NCBI RefSeq assembly: GCF_047654805.1
Contig: NZ_JASGIV010000001.1
Location: 5,332,001-5,396,000 of the forward strand
DNA: 64,000 bases
Source of the DNA: Pelomonas sp047654805
GTDB lineage: Bacteria; Pseudomonadota; Gammaproteobacteria; Burkholderiales; Burkholderiaceae_C
Reading direction: 5' to 3'
This document shows, piece by piece, positions 36,860 to 46,987 of this stretch; within the stretch, counting starts at the first letter, position 1, and each line of letters starts with the position of its first letter. The notes beneath the pieces were generated by a model. It made no database searches. It worked only from the letters and a program-made list of their open reading frames with translations, and was not told the origin of the DNA. The translations under genes were made by a program, and so were the position numbers.

Positions 36860-38309
36860 ACCAGGCCGCCACGGCCTCGTGCTGCGCGGCCGTGAAATGC
36901 AGGCCCAGCTTGCTGCGTCGCCACAGCACGTCTTCTGCGCTGCAGGCCCATTCCTGCTCGACGAGGTGATGCAGCTCGACCTCGAACAGCCCCGGCGCCA
37001 CCTCCGCGCCTGTATCGGCCGCGAGCAAGGCCTCGGCCCGGCTGCCGTAGGCGCGCGCCAGCCGCGCAACCAGCGCTGGCGGCCGGTCGGCATGGCGGGC
37101 CTGCAGCATGGCGATGAAGCCGTCGATGTCGACGCCGTGCGAGCCGAGGTCGCCGCCGGGCAGCTTGGCGTCATGGGTCCAGGGTCTGCGTGCGTCGCCC
37201 AGCAGCGCGCCGAGCTGGCTGGCGCCGTCCTCCGCCAGCTTGCGATAGGTCGTCAGCTTGCCGCCCCAGACGTTCAGCAGAGCCGCGCCGCCCGCAGCGT
37301 CGGCCTCCAGCAAGTAGTCACGCGTGACGGAAGAGGCAGAGCCGCCCTCGTCCAGCAGGGGGCGCACGCCGGCATAGCTCCAGACCACATCGGCCGGCCG
37401 CACGGGATGGGCCAGATAGCGGCTGGCCTGCTCGCACAGGTAGTCCACCTCATTCACGCTGATCTCGGCGCGGTCGGGCGGCGGCCCGTCGTCGGGCAGC
37501 TCCACGTCCGTCGTGCCGATTAACGTGAAGCGGCCTTCGTAGGGAATGGCGAAGATGATGCGGCCGTCGGGGTTCTGAAAGATGTAGGCATGGTCGTGCG
37601 CGAAGCGCTGCGGCACGATGATGTGGCTGCCCTTGACCAGGCGCATGCCGTGCGCCGGAAGGCCTTGCCCGCGCAGGAAACTCTCGGCCCACGGTCCGGC
37701 CGCGTTGACCAGGGCGCGGCTGCGAAGCTGGCGGCCGCCTTCCAGCGTCACGTGCCAGTCGCTGGCGCCGCGCCTTGCCTCGGTCACCGTACAGCGCGTC
37801 AGCACTTCAGCGCCGAGCCGGCGGGCATCCAGCGCGTTCAGCACCACGCAGCGGGCGTCGTCAACCCAGCCGTCGGAGTAGACGAAGCCGCGCGTGAACT
37901 CGGGCCGCAGCGCTGCGCCGTAGACCGTGCCGGAAAGCTTCAGGCCCTGCGAGCCCGGCAGCAGCTCGCGCCGTGCAAGGTGGTCGTAGAGGAAGAGGCC
38001 GATGCGGATCATCCAGGCTGGCCGCAGATGCGGGGCATGAGGCAGCACGAAGCGCAGCGGCCGGATGATGTGGGGTGCGCTCCTGAGCAGCACCTCTCGC
38101 TCCTGCAAGGCCTTGGCGACCAGCGAGAACTCGTAGGTTTCCAAGTAGCGCAGGCCGCCGTGGATGAGTTTGGTAGAGCTCGACGAGGTGTGCTGGGCCA
38201 GGTCTTGCGCTTCCGCCAGCAGCACTCGCCAGCCACGCCCGGCCAGGTCCCGCGCCAGGCCCGTGCCGTTGATGCCGCCCCCCACCACCACGACGTCAAA
38301 ATCATCCAT
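36843..38309 (-). CDS. glpD: Aerobic glycerol-3-phosphate dehydrogenase
   Basis: FAD flavoprotein at the inner face of the membrane that oxidises glycerol 3-phosphate to dihydroxyacetone phosphate and feeds the quinone pool. The 488 residues open with MDDFDVVVVGGGINGTGLARD, the FAD-binding motif, and contain SSSSTKLIHGGLRYLE, NAAGPWAESF, and the C-terminal DAO_C helical domain (HHLVEQEWACSAEDVLWRRSKLG). The frame remains open upstream over the glpK gene, but the FAD motif fixes the start at 38309. glpK begins only 27 bp away on the other strand. Confidence 0.97.
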   Translation of the reverse strand: MDDFDVVVVGGGINGTGLARDLAGRGWRVLLAEAQDLAQHTSSSSTKLIHGGLRYLETYEFSLVAKALQEREVLLRSAPHIIRPLRFVLPHAPHLRPAWMIRIGLFLYDHLARRELLPGSQGLKLSGTVYGAALRPEFTRGFVYSDGWVDDARCVVLNALDARRLGAEVLTRCTVTEARRGASDWHVTLEGGRQLRSRALVNAAGPWAESFLRGQGLPAHGMRLVKGSHIIVPQRFAHDHAYIFQNPDGRIIFAIPYEGRFTLIGTTDVELPDDGPPPDRAEISVNEVDYLCEQASRYLAHPVRPADVVWSYAGVRPLLDEGGSASSVTRDYLLEADAAGGAALLNVWGGKLTTYRKLAEDGASQLGALLGDARRPWTHDAKLPGGDLGSHGVDIDGFIAMLQARHADRPPALVARLARAYGSRAEALLAADTGAEVAPGLFEVELHHLVEQEWACSAEDVLWRRSKLGLHFTAAQHEAVAAWFRTQA

Positions 38310-38336
38310 ATCGACCACTCTAAGTGAACGGCCGCC

Positions 38337-39803
<1,467 letters not shown>

Positions 39804-39894
39804 CCGCGTGTCGTCGGTACCGGGGCGGTGCTGCTGACATGCAGTGGCAGTCGACAGGTGCAGCATGCGGGCCTTCGATTTCAAGGAGCCTTGC

Positions 39895-40290
39895 ATGAAT
39901 TTCGCATACACCCTCGTCTACGTGTCCGACGTGGGCGCTTCGCTGGCCTTCTTCGACCGTGCCTTCGGCCTGCGGACACGGTTCCTGCACGAGAGCGGTG
40001 CCTATGGCGAGGTCGACACCGGCGCCGGCGGCACCACGCTGGCCTTCGTCGACCACGCGACCGCCCGCGACAGCGTGCAGCACGACTACGTCGCCGCCGA
40101 CGCCAGCGACAAGCCTCTGGGCATGGAGATCGGCTTCACGGTGGCCGACGTGCCGGCCGCCTTCGACCGTGCCGTCGCCGCCGGCGCGCGCGCCCTGGCC
40201 TCGCCCGTGACCAAGCCCTGGGGGCAGACGGTGGCCTATGTGCGCTGCCCGGATGGCACGCTGGTCGAGCTCTGCACGGCCATGGGCTGA
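39895..40290 (+). CDS. VOC-family (glyoxalase/bleomycin-resistance fold) protein
   Basis: A 131-residue single vicinal-oxygen-chelate domain: MNFAYTLVYVSDVGASLAFFDRAFG at the start, and a C-terminal DGTLVELC containing the metal-ligand Glu. VOC proteins range from lactoylglutathione lyases to antibiotic-binding proteins; the substrate here is unknown. The start at 39895 has an AAGGAG site 7 bp upstream. A YafY-type regulator follows 72 bp downstream on the same strand. Confidence 0.88.
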   Translation: MNFAYTLVYVSDVGASLAFFDRAFGLRTRFLHESGAYGEVDTGAGGTTLAFVDHATARDSVQHDYVAADASDKPLGMEIGFTVADVPAAFDRAVAAGARALASPVTKPWGQTVAYVRCPDGTLVELCTAMG

Positions 40291-40362
40291 GTCGACCGGA
40301 GCGTGAGCCATGGGATCAGGGCCGGCGGTCGGCGAGGCCGCGCTCCCGCACAATGCCCGCCC

Positions 40363-41058
40363 ATGCGCCGCGCCGACCGCCTATTCCAGATCGTCCAGCT
40401 CATCCGCGGACGCCGCCTCACGACGGCCGACTATCTGGCCCAGCGGCTGGAGGTGTCCATGCGCACCGTCTATCGCGACATTGCGGCCTTGGGTCAGCAG
40501 GGCGTGCCCATCGAGGGCGAGGCCGGCGTGGGCTACCGCATGCGGGCGGGCTTCGACCTGCCGCCGCTGATGTTCAGCAAGCAGGAGGCCCAGGCACTGG
40601 TTGCGACGGTGCGCATGTCCGAGTCGCGCCTGGATGCGGCATTGGCTCGTCAGGCCGAGAACGCGCTCTCCAAGATCCTCGCCGTGCTGCCCCTGGACGC
40701 CCGCGCCGCGGCCGAGAGCCTGGCCTTGTACGCGCCGCTGCCGGCGCTGGACCCTGCCACCAGTGCACACCTGACCGCGATGCGCGAGGCCACCGAGGCG
40801 CGGCGCAAGCTCAAGGTGGGCTATCTGGACCTGGGCGGCGTGAAGAGCGAGCGAGTCGTGCGGCCGCTGGCCTGCCTGTTCTGGGGGCCGGTCTGGACGT
40901 TGGCGGCCTGGTGCGAGTTGCGCAACGACTTTCGCAGCTTCCGCGTCGACCGGGTCGAGACGTTGCAGGTGCTGGAGGAGACCTTCCGCGACGAGCCGGG
41001 CAAGACGCTGGCGGACATGAACCGTCAGCGCGAGGCCCAGGAGCACGGTGGGGCTTGA
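40363..41058 (+). CDS. YafY/WYL-domain transcriptional regulator
   Basis: A 231-residue regulator with an N-terminal HTH_11 domain (RRADRLFQIVQLIRGRRLTTADYLAQRLEVSMRTVYRDI) and a C-terminal WYL ligand-binding domain (KLKVGYLDLGGVKSERVVRPLACLFWGPVWTLAAWCELRNDFRSFRVDRVE). WYL domains often sense nucleic acids or nucleotides. It may control the neighbouring VOC gene. The 253 bp that follow (41059-41311) contain no recognisable gene. Confidence 0.9.
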   Translation: MRRADRLFQIVQLIRGRRLTTADYLAQRLEVSMRTVYRDIAALGQQGVPIEGEAGVGYRMRAGFDLPPLMFSKQEAQALVATVRMSESRLDAALARQAENALSKILAVLPLDARAAAESLALYAPLPALDPATSAHLTAMREATEARRKLKVGYLDLGGVKSERVVRPLACLFWGPVWTLAAWCELRNDFRSFRVDRVETLQVLEETFRDEPGKTLADMNRQREAQEHGGA

Positions 41059-41311
41059 TACCTGCTCCTCTAGCAGCAGCATGAGCGCCGTCATGAAGAC
41101 GGCGTGGGCTGTAGAGAAAGCCTATGCGGCGACGATGCGGCTCCCGGCGCGCGATTGCGTGCTTGGGGCGCTTGCGACGTGGGGTCTTGAGTCTGCTTGC
41201 TGACGGCATGCCTGCTGACCCGGCCCTGTGGACGGACTGGACGGACTCCGTTGAACGAGTGCTGAACCGCTCCACGACCAGAGCGAGCGTCCCTGGTACG
41301 GGCGAAGGACG

Positions 41312-41701
41312 CTAGCCCGCCACCGTCGCCCCTTTTTCTGCCAGTAGCGCGCGCAGCACCGATCGGTGGCAGCGCGTTTCGTCCTCGCAGTAGCAACCCA
41401 CCGAGAAGCTCGTCTGCGCCGACAGCGTGGCCAGCAGTGCCAGCGCATGCTGGGCATCGGGCTGGGCCATCTCGGCACGGTACCTCTTCTGGAAAACGCT
41501 CCACTCGGCCTCCGTCCCGGCGGCCTGGCCTAGCTTCATGACCTCCAGGCTGGGCGCGAGGTTGGGGAACCACACGTCGTAGAAGTCGCGTGACGCGAAC
41601 TCCGCCTTTGGCACGCCGCGCGGCGGACGACGTACGGTGCCGATACGCGTGCCTTCGCCGTCGGCGCGCGGGCTGCCAAGCCTCACGATGCGGATGGGCA
41701 T
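41312..41701 (-). CDS. DUF488-family protein
   Basis: A 129-residue member of DUF488 (MPIRIVRLGSPRADGEGTRIGTVRRPPRGV, DVWFPNLAPS, WSVFQKRYRAEM) with the conserved late Cys-rich end, SVGCYCEDETRCHRSVLRALL. Biochemical function is not known. It begins 13 bp beyond the end of the hybrid kinase gene on the same strand and could be the last gene of that transcript. Confidence 0.85.
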   Translation of the reverse strand: MPIRIVRLGSPRADGEGTRIGTVRRPPRGVPKAEFASRDFYDVWFPNLAPSLEVMKLGQAAGTEAEWSVFQKRYRAEMAQPDAQHALALLATLSAQTSFSVGCYCEDETRCHRSVLRALLAEKGATVAG

Positions 41702-41714
41702 GTGTTGCTCCTCT

Positions 41715-44528
41715 TCAGTGTCGGCCTAGCACGCGAATGACCTCGTCCTCGGCCACCGGCTTGGCGATGAAGCTGTTCATGCCTGCAGCGAGCGCTGCCT
41801 GGCGCTCCTGGTCCAGCACGGCGGCGGTGAAGGCGTGGATGGGCAGTTGGGCCGTCGCCGGGTCGGCACGCAGCAGTTGCGTGGCTTTCAGGCCGTCGAC
41901 CTTGGGCATGTGCAGGTCCATCAGCACGCCGTCAAGGTGCTGGGCCTGCTCGCGGGCGATGTGGATGGCCTGCTCGCCGTCCTCGGCCTCGACGACTTCG
42001 GCGCCCAGGCGCTGCAGCAGGGCCGTGATGATGAGGCGGTTGACCGGGTTGTCCTCGGCAACCAGCAGGCGCTGCCCGGCCAGCGGGTGGCGCGGCGGCA
42101 GCGGAATGCGCTTGCGGGATGCCGTGTCGTCGACTGTCAGCGCGGTGGGCAGGGCCAGTTCGGCCCAGAAGCTGGAGCCGTGCACGCCGTCGCTCTGTAC
42201 GCCAACGCGGCCCTGCATGCGTGTCGCCAGCTCGCGGCAGATGGACAGCCCCAGGCCGGTGCCGCCGAAGCGCCGTGTCGTCGAGTCGTCGGCCTGCGCG
42301 AATGGGCGGAAGAGCCGGCCCTGCAGCTCCGCCGGCACACCGATACCGCTGTCCGCGACGACGATGCGCACGCGGTCGGTGTCGGCCACCGATAGCTTCA
42401 GCCGGATGTGGCCGTGCTCGGTGAACTTCAGTGCGTTGACAAGGAAGTTGGCCATGATCTGGCGAACCCGCAGCGGGTCGCCGATGACGAGCCGGGGCAG
42501 GCCGGGGGTCAGCTCGATCTGCATGTCCAGCCCGCGCTCGCGGCCCAGTGCCGCGCAGCCCTCGAAGCTGGCCTGGGCCAGCGCGTGCAGGTCGAACTCG
42601 ATCTGCTCGAGCTCCAGGTGACCAGCCTCGATCTTGGACAGGTCCAGAACGTTGGAGACGATCTCGTTGAGCGACTCGGCAGCGCCGACGAGGTGGGCCA
42701 GATACTTGTCGCGGTGGGTGTCGGCGGGGCCACCCTGCTGCAGCAGGCGTGCCAGGCCCAGCACGCCGTTCAGCGGCGTGCGGATCTCGTGGCTCATCGT
42801 CGCGAGGAAGGCGCTCTTGGCGTGGCTGGCGCCCTCGGCCTGCTGCTTGGCGGCCTGCAGTTCGCGCTCCTGGCGGCGGCGTTCGGTGACGTCCTCGGCC
42901 AGCCACAGCGTGGCGCGATCGGTATCTGCCTCGCCGCGCCCGGCCAGAGTGGCCGGCAGGCCGCGGGCGTTGAATTGCACGGTGATGCGCCGACCGTCGG
43001 GGTGGAGGAAGTCGCGCTCCAGGGCCTGTGCGGCGCTGGCTACCTGCTGGGCCGAGGGCAGGGAGAGCTGACCTTCGGCGAGCCGGGGTTCGGTGCCGCC
43101 GAAGATCTCCTGCCAGTGGTGGTTCACGCGCTCGAAGCGCTCGCCGCGAGTCAGCGCGATGCCGATGCTGGCATGGTCGAGGATGGCCTCGGCCTCGATG
43201 CGGTCGCGCTCGCTGTCGGTGATGTCACGCGCGATCAGCATCGTCGCGGGCTCGCCGTCCCAATCCAGCGATGCGGCGGACACGAGCAGGTCGCGCCACT
43301 GGCCGTTGACGAAGATGGCCGAACGGAAGTCGCGCACCAGGCCGGAGCCGGCCAGAGCTGCGGCCAGCCGCCTCGGTTCGGTGCTGTCTGGCCACAGACC
43401 CAGCTCGCGGGCCGAACGGCCCATCAGTTCGTCGCGAGACAAGCCGGCCAGCGTGCAGAAGCCCGAGTTCGCGAAGCGGATGCGTCCATCCCCGATGTGG
43501 GCCACGCAGATGGCGTCTGGGCTGGCGCGCAGTACGCGGTCCAGCATGCTGGCGGTGCGCTGGTGCTGCTGCAGCGCGAGGCGCTCGCCGGTGATGTTGT
43601 GGCTGACGCCGCGCCAACCGGTGTGGCGGCCGGCAGCGTCGAAGATGGGTTCGCCCGAGCTCAGTGTCCACAGCAGCCGGCCATCAGGCGCGCGAAAGCC
43701 GTTGATACGGTCGCGGTAGGCGCGCTTGGCACGGATGTCTTCCAGCAAGGCCTGGAACTCGGCGTCCTTCACGAGGGCGGCGCCGCCGGGCTGGCCCATG
43801 CGAAGGAAGTCCTCGCGTTTGTGGCCCGACAGGGTCTCAAACTCGTCGGACAGGTGGGTCACGTGGAATTTGGCGTCGGCCTCCCATGCCCAGTTGTGCG
43901 CGGCCTGTACCAGGCGCGCCAGCCGGGCCTCTTCGCCGATGGCGCGCCGCAGCGCTGCACCGAGGATGCGGTTGAGTAGCAATGCCGAGGCCAGGCCGCC
44001 GACCGTGATCAGCAGGTGGCCGATGACGCGGCCCTGTACCGACGGCTGTAGCGCGATGACGCGGCCGGGCAGCCAGCCTTGAGCTTCGAGCGCTGCCAGG
44101 CCCACGATGGCGGTGACGTGCAGTGCCGCCAGCGCGAGGGCGGCGGCGCTGCCGGCGACTCCGCCCGCCACGGCGATCAGCACCGGGCTGGCGGCCAGCA
44201 CCAGGGTGTGCACGCCCAGGCCGGTGGCTATCGAGTGTGCGACCAGGCTGAGCTGGGTACCACCCAGCACCAGCGTCATGGCCAGACGCAGCCAGCCTGC
44301 CCGGCGCACCAGCGCGGCCAGGCCGCCCAGGGCCAGCAGCGTCACGCCGATGGTGAAGCGCTGGTCCCGCCAGGGCAGGGTGCCTGCGGACGCGTGCAGC
44401 AGAATGCCGGCCGCAACCGCGGTCGCGCCGACGATGCTGACGATGGCAACCAGCGTGCGCGCGGCCTTGTCCTGAAGCGCATCGCGGGTGTCGAGGGCGT
44501 CAGTCGGCACTGAAACCATCGCTTGCAT
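41715..44528 (-). CDS. Hybrid membrane sensor histidine kinase with PAS domains and receiver
   Basis: A 937-residue hybrid kinase. Residues about 20-190 form five or six membrane helices; three PAS-like segments follow (about 205-330, 340-455 and 460-560; NWAWEADAKFHVTHLSDEFE, ASPDAICVAHIGDGRIRFAN, LDHASIGIALTRGERFERVN). The HisKA phospho-His is in ATMSHEIRTPLNG near 578, then the ATPase domain (VNALKFTEHG, DSGIGVP, FGGTGLGLSICREL) and a C-terminal receiver with its Asp in LMDLHMPKVDG near 868. The output pathway is not visible; no separate regulator or Hpt protein is adjacent. Confidence 0.93.
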   Translation of the reverse strand: MQAMVSVPTDALDTRDALQDKAARTLVAIVSIVGATAVAAGILLHASAGTLPWRDQRFTIGVTLLALGGLAALVRRAGWLRLAMTLVLGGTQLSLVAHSIATGLGVHTLVLAASPVLIAVAGGVAGSAAALALAALHVTAIVGLAALEAQGWLPGRVIALQPSVQGRVIGHLLITVGGLASALLLNRILGAALRRAIGEEARLARLVQAAHNWAWEADAKFHVTHLSDEFETLSGHKREDFLRMGQPGGAALVKDAEFQALLEDIRAKRAYRDRINGFRAPDGRLLWTLSSGEPIFDAAGRHTGWRGVSHNITGERLALQQHQRTASMLDRVLRASPDAICVAHIGDGRIRFANSGFCTLAGLSRDELMGRSARELGLWPDSTEPRRLAAALAGSGLVRDFRSAIFVNGQWRDLLVSAASLDWDGEPATMLIARDITDSERDRIEAEAILDHASIGIALTRGERFERVNHHWQEIFGGTEPRLAEGQLSLPSAQQVASAAQALERDFLHPDGRRITVQFNARGLPATLAGRGEADTDRATLWLAEDVTERRRQERELQAAKQQAEGASHAKSAFLATMSHEIRTPLNGVLGLARLLQQGGPADTHRDKYLAHLVGAAESLNEIVSNVLDLSKIEAGHLELEQIEFDLHALAQASFEGCAALGRERGLDMQIELTPGLPRLVIGDPLRVRQIMANFLVNALKFTEHGHIRLKLSVADTDRVRIVVADSGIGVPAELQGRLFRPFAQADDSTTRRFGGTGLGLSICRELATRMQGRVGVQSDGVHGSSFWAELALPTALTVDDTASRKRIPLPPRHPLAGQRLLVAEDNPVNRLIITALLQRLGAEVVEAEDGEQAIHIAREQAQHLDGVLMDLHMPKVDGLKATQLLRADPATAQLPIHAFTAAVLDQERQAALAAGMNSFIAKPVAEDEVIRVLGRH

Positions 44529-44709
44529 GCATGCTGTCGCGGAAGGGTTTGTCGTTGGCGGCCTGGGTGGGAGTCGTCATCGAAACGCGTCCTGGTGGCT
44601 GCGCGCGACATTAGCACGCAGGGGCGTTGCCGCCGCTTGTGGTTTCCTGGGGCTGCTGCGAGCGGGCCGATGGCGCACGCAGGGCCTGTTTTCCGCTTGC
44701 ACGAGTCGC

Positions 44710-45792
44710 TCAGGCCGCGCGCAGGCGAGGCAGCCAGGCGAGTGGGTCCAGGCGCGCGGCCGGTGCCTCCACCCAGCGGTGGAAAGGCGCGGCCAGGCAG
44801 TTGGCCAGCAGCCAGGTGGCCAGCAGCAGCAGCAGGCCCATGGCCGGCGCCGCGCCGGGCAGCTGGGCCAGTAGCGCGTTGGTCAGCAGCAGCACCGGAA
44901 AGTGCAGCAGAAAGAGGGCATAGGACGTTGTCGAGCCACGGGCCAGCGTCGCGGCCCAGGTCGTCGGCAGCAGCGGTCGGCGCTCGGCGTGTCGCTGCTG
45001 CGCCCAGGCTAGCCACAGGACCGTCGCAAGCGCGAGGGCGAGGCGATCGCGCCAGTCCAGCAGCAGCGCGACCCCCATGGTTGCGGCAAGCAGCACCAGG
45101 CCAGCGCGGCGGTGGCGCCACAGGCCCAACCAGTGCACCAGCGCGCCGAGGCCGTAGGAGACGAAGAAGTAGGGCGCGAAGCTGTCCAGCGCTGGATCGC
45201 GGTTGAAGACGAAGGCGGAGGCCAGCGCGGCGCCTGCGACCAGCAGTGGCCCGACAACCAGGCGACCGGGATGGCGCCAGCCTCGCCTTGCCAGCCACAG
45301 CAGGCCAACGAGGAGTGCGAAGAGCTGCAGGTCGATGGCCACGTACCAGGCGCCTACTGTGAGCGCCTCGTAGCCGAGCACGTCATGCAGCAGCAGCGCA
45401 TGGGCGAGGAGCTGGCCCAGGCCGATGTCGGCCGGTACCAGCTCGGGCCATGAGGACGCTATGAGGCCGCAGGTCCCCAGTGTCAGCGCCAGGGCGGCAA
45501 GGAAGGGCAGGGTCAGGCGAAGGTACCGCCGCCAGAGCAGCTCGGGCACATTGGCGTGCAGGGCCTTGCCGCGAGGCGACAGGCCGCGCGCGCTCAGGAA
45601 GCCGCCTACGACAAGGAAGACTTGCACCGCCATGCGGCCGTACTGGTGCATCGCGCCGGCCAGCCATGGCAGGGCTTCATGGGCGGCACGGGCGATGGGG
45701 CCGTAGCTGACGAGGTGGTGCAGCACGATGACCTGGGCGGCCAGGGCCTTCAGGGCGTCGACGTGCGGCAGGCGGCGGGAACAATTGGACAT
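44710..45792 (-). CDS. OafA/YrhL-type membrane acyltransferase
   Basis: A 360-residue acyltransferase-3 family protein with about ten membrane spans. The active-site region is HVDALKALAAQVIVLHHLVSYG, with conserved GRMAVQVFLVVGGFLSARGL, and a C-terminal TSYALFLLHFPVLLLTNAL. Such enzymes acylate sugars of surface polysaccharides or peptidoglycan. It stands alone on the minus strand. A strong terminator of the upstream coxG-type gene lies only 13 bp before its start codon. Confidence 0.87.
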   Translation of the reverse strand: MSNCSRRLPHVDALKALAAQVIVLHHLVSYGPIARAAHEALPWLAGAMHQYGRMAVQVFLVVGGFLSARGLSPRGKALHANVPELLWRRYLRLTLPFLAALALTLGTCGLIASSWPELVPADIGLGQLLAHALLLHDVLGYEALTVGAWYVAIDLQLFALLVGLLWLARRGWRHPGRLVVGPLLVAGAALASAFVFNRDPALDSFAPYFFVSYGLGALVHWLGLWRHRRAGLVLLAATMGVALLLDWRDRLALALATVLWLAWAQQRHAERRPLLPTTWAATLARGSTTSYALFLLHFPVLLLTNALLAQLPGAAPAMGLLLLLATWLLANCLAAPFHRWVEAPAARLDPLAWLPRLRAA

Positions 45793-45804
45793 GGCGAAAA
45801 AGAA

Positions 45805-45828
45805 CGGGCCTGCGCTGAGGCAGGCCCG
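45805..45828 (-). terminator. Rho-independent terminator after the coxG-type gene
   Basis: A perfect 9-bp GC-rich stem (CGGGCCTGC at 45805-45813 with GCAGGCCCG at 45820-45828) and a 6-nt loop. On the minus strand it is followed by TTCTTTTT. It should end the transcript of the cox-like cluster at 45932-49061. Because it sits 13 bp before the acyltransferase start codon, it could also act as an attenuator for that gene. Confidence 0.75.
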
Positions 45829-45931
45829 CTGTTTCGGACATGTGAAATTGTACCGGCGCAGCTCTGGGAACTGCCCCGCTGTTTCAGGTGGTCACCAAGC
45901 GCTGGCGTCTGTTCGCAACCGCCTTGAAGCG

Positions 45932-46486
45932 TCAGCGGAACCGGCGGCGCAGCCAGTCGATCAGGCGGCGCAGCGGACCGGTTGCCGGTGCTGCTGCGGG
46001 CGGCGCCGGCATCGGGTCGGTTGCGGGCGCGGCAGGCGGATGGCGCTCCAGCAGCGCGGAATGGAAGCGAGCAAAGAAATCCTCGGCCAGCTTCTGTGCG
46101 GCCAGATCCACCAGGCGCGAGCCGATTTGCGCCAGCTTGCCACCGACGCTGGCGCTGACCTCGTAGTTCAACCGCGTCTGCTGCGGCGCCAGAGCCTCGA
46201 GTACGACGTGGGCCTGACCCTTGCCGTGACCGGCCGCGCCGCCCGAGCCTTCAAAGGCGAGGCGATAGCTCTGCGGCGGTACCAGGTCCGTCAGCTGCAG
46301 CCGGCCCTTGAACTTGGCCTTGACCGGGCCAATGGAGACGGCCATCAGCACGTCGAAGGCGTTGTCACCGGTTGGCGTGATGGCCTCGCAGCCGGGTACG
46401 GCGGCCTGCAGCATCGCGGTGTCGTTCAGCGCCGCCCAGGCCTGGGCCTGGGAGACGGGCAGGGTTTGCTGGCCGGTCAGGTTCAT
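45932..46486 (-). CDS. CoxG-type SRPBCC membrane-association protein
   Basis: A 184-residue protein with the CO-dehydrogenase subunit G fold: MNLTGQQTLPVSQAQAWAALNDTAMLQAAVPGCEAIT, GPVKAKFKGRLQL and NYEVSASVGGKLAQIGSRLVDLAAQKLAEDFFARF. A proline/alanine-rich linker and a basic tail (LRRLIDWLRRRFR) follow and may bind the membrane. CoxG anchors molybdenum hydroxylases to the membrane in known systems; no such enzyme is encoded in this window. It is downstream of a BON-domain gene and of moxR/coxE homologues. Confidence 0.85.
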   Translation of the reverse strand: MNLTGQQTLPVSQAQAWAALNDTAMLQAAVPGCEAITPTGDNAFDVLMAVSIGPVKAKFKGRLQLTDLVPPQSYRLAFEGSGGAAGHGKGQAHVVLEALAPQQTRLNYEVSASVGGKLAQIGSRLVDLAAQKLAEDFFARFHSALLERHPPAAPATDPMPAPPAAAPATGPLRRLIDWLRRRFR

Positions 46487-46520
46487 GTGCCGATTCTGAC
46501 GGCCGGCGCAGGAAAACACA

Positions 46521-46539
46521 CGGCCCGCAGGTCGGGCCG
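46521..46539 (-). terminator. Possible weak terminator after the BON-domain gene
   Basis: A 7-bp stem CGGCCCG/CGGGCCG with a 5-nt loop at 46521-46539. On the minus strand it is followed by TGTGTTTTCC. The short and interrupted T-tract makes it a weak or leaky terminator between the BON gene and the coxG-type gene. Confidence 0.4.
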
Positions 46540-46549
46540 CGGGCCGACG

Positions 46550-46870
46550 TCACTTGCCTGCGACGATGAGCTGGTTGTCGACCGACTTCACGCCGTCAAC
46601 CGTGCGGGCGATCGCCTCGGCGCGGTCTTTTTCGGCAGGAGTGGCGACCTTGCCGGTCAGCTGCACCCAGCCATCGGCATCGGTTTCGACGTGGACCATG
46701 GCCAGCGACGACACCTTGCTTGCGGCCAGTTGTGCCTTGATCTTGGTTGTCACGACGGAGTCCTTGACCCAGACCTTGGCGGTGCCGGCGGGGTTGTCTG
46801 CGGCCTGGGTGGCCAGCGGCGTCACCAGGGCGCCGATGACGATGAGGGAGGCGAGTTTCGTGATCTTCAT
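46550..46870 (-). CDS. Periplasmic BON-domain protein
   Basis: A 106-residue exported protein: signal peptide MKITKLASLIVIGALVTPLATQA, then one BON domain (VWVKDSVVTTKIKAQLAASKVSSLAMVHVETDADGWVQLTGKVATPAEKDRAEAIARTVDGVKSVDNQLIV in full family pattern at about 32-103). BON proteins bind phospholipid surfaces and help envelope stability under osmotic stress. It is placed between the coxE-type and coxG-type genes, which is not the usual cox gene order. Confidence 0.88.
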   Translation of the reverse strand: MKITKLASLIVIGALVTPLATQAADNPAGTAKVWVKDSVVTTKIKAQLAASKVSSLAMVHVETDADGWVQLTGKVATPAEKDRAEAIARTVDGVKSVDNQLIVAGK

Positions 46871-46987
46871 GGGAAATCCTTTCGGCGCAAGCGGCAGCAC
46901 CCTATGCGCACCGCTGAAACCAGAATCTAGGCAGCGGGGCTGGCGCGGTGCGGCGGACGGCGCGCCGCCCGCATGTAGGACTGCGGC

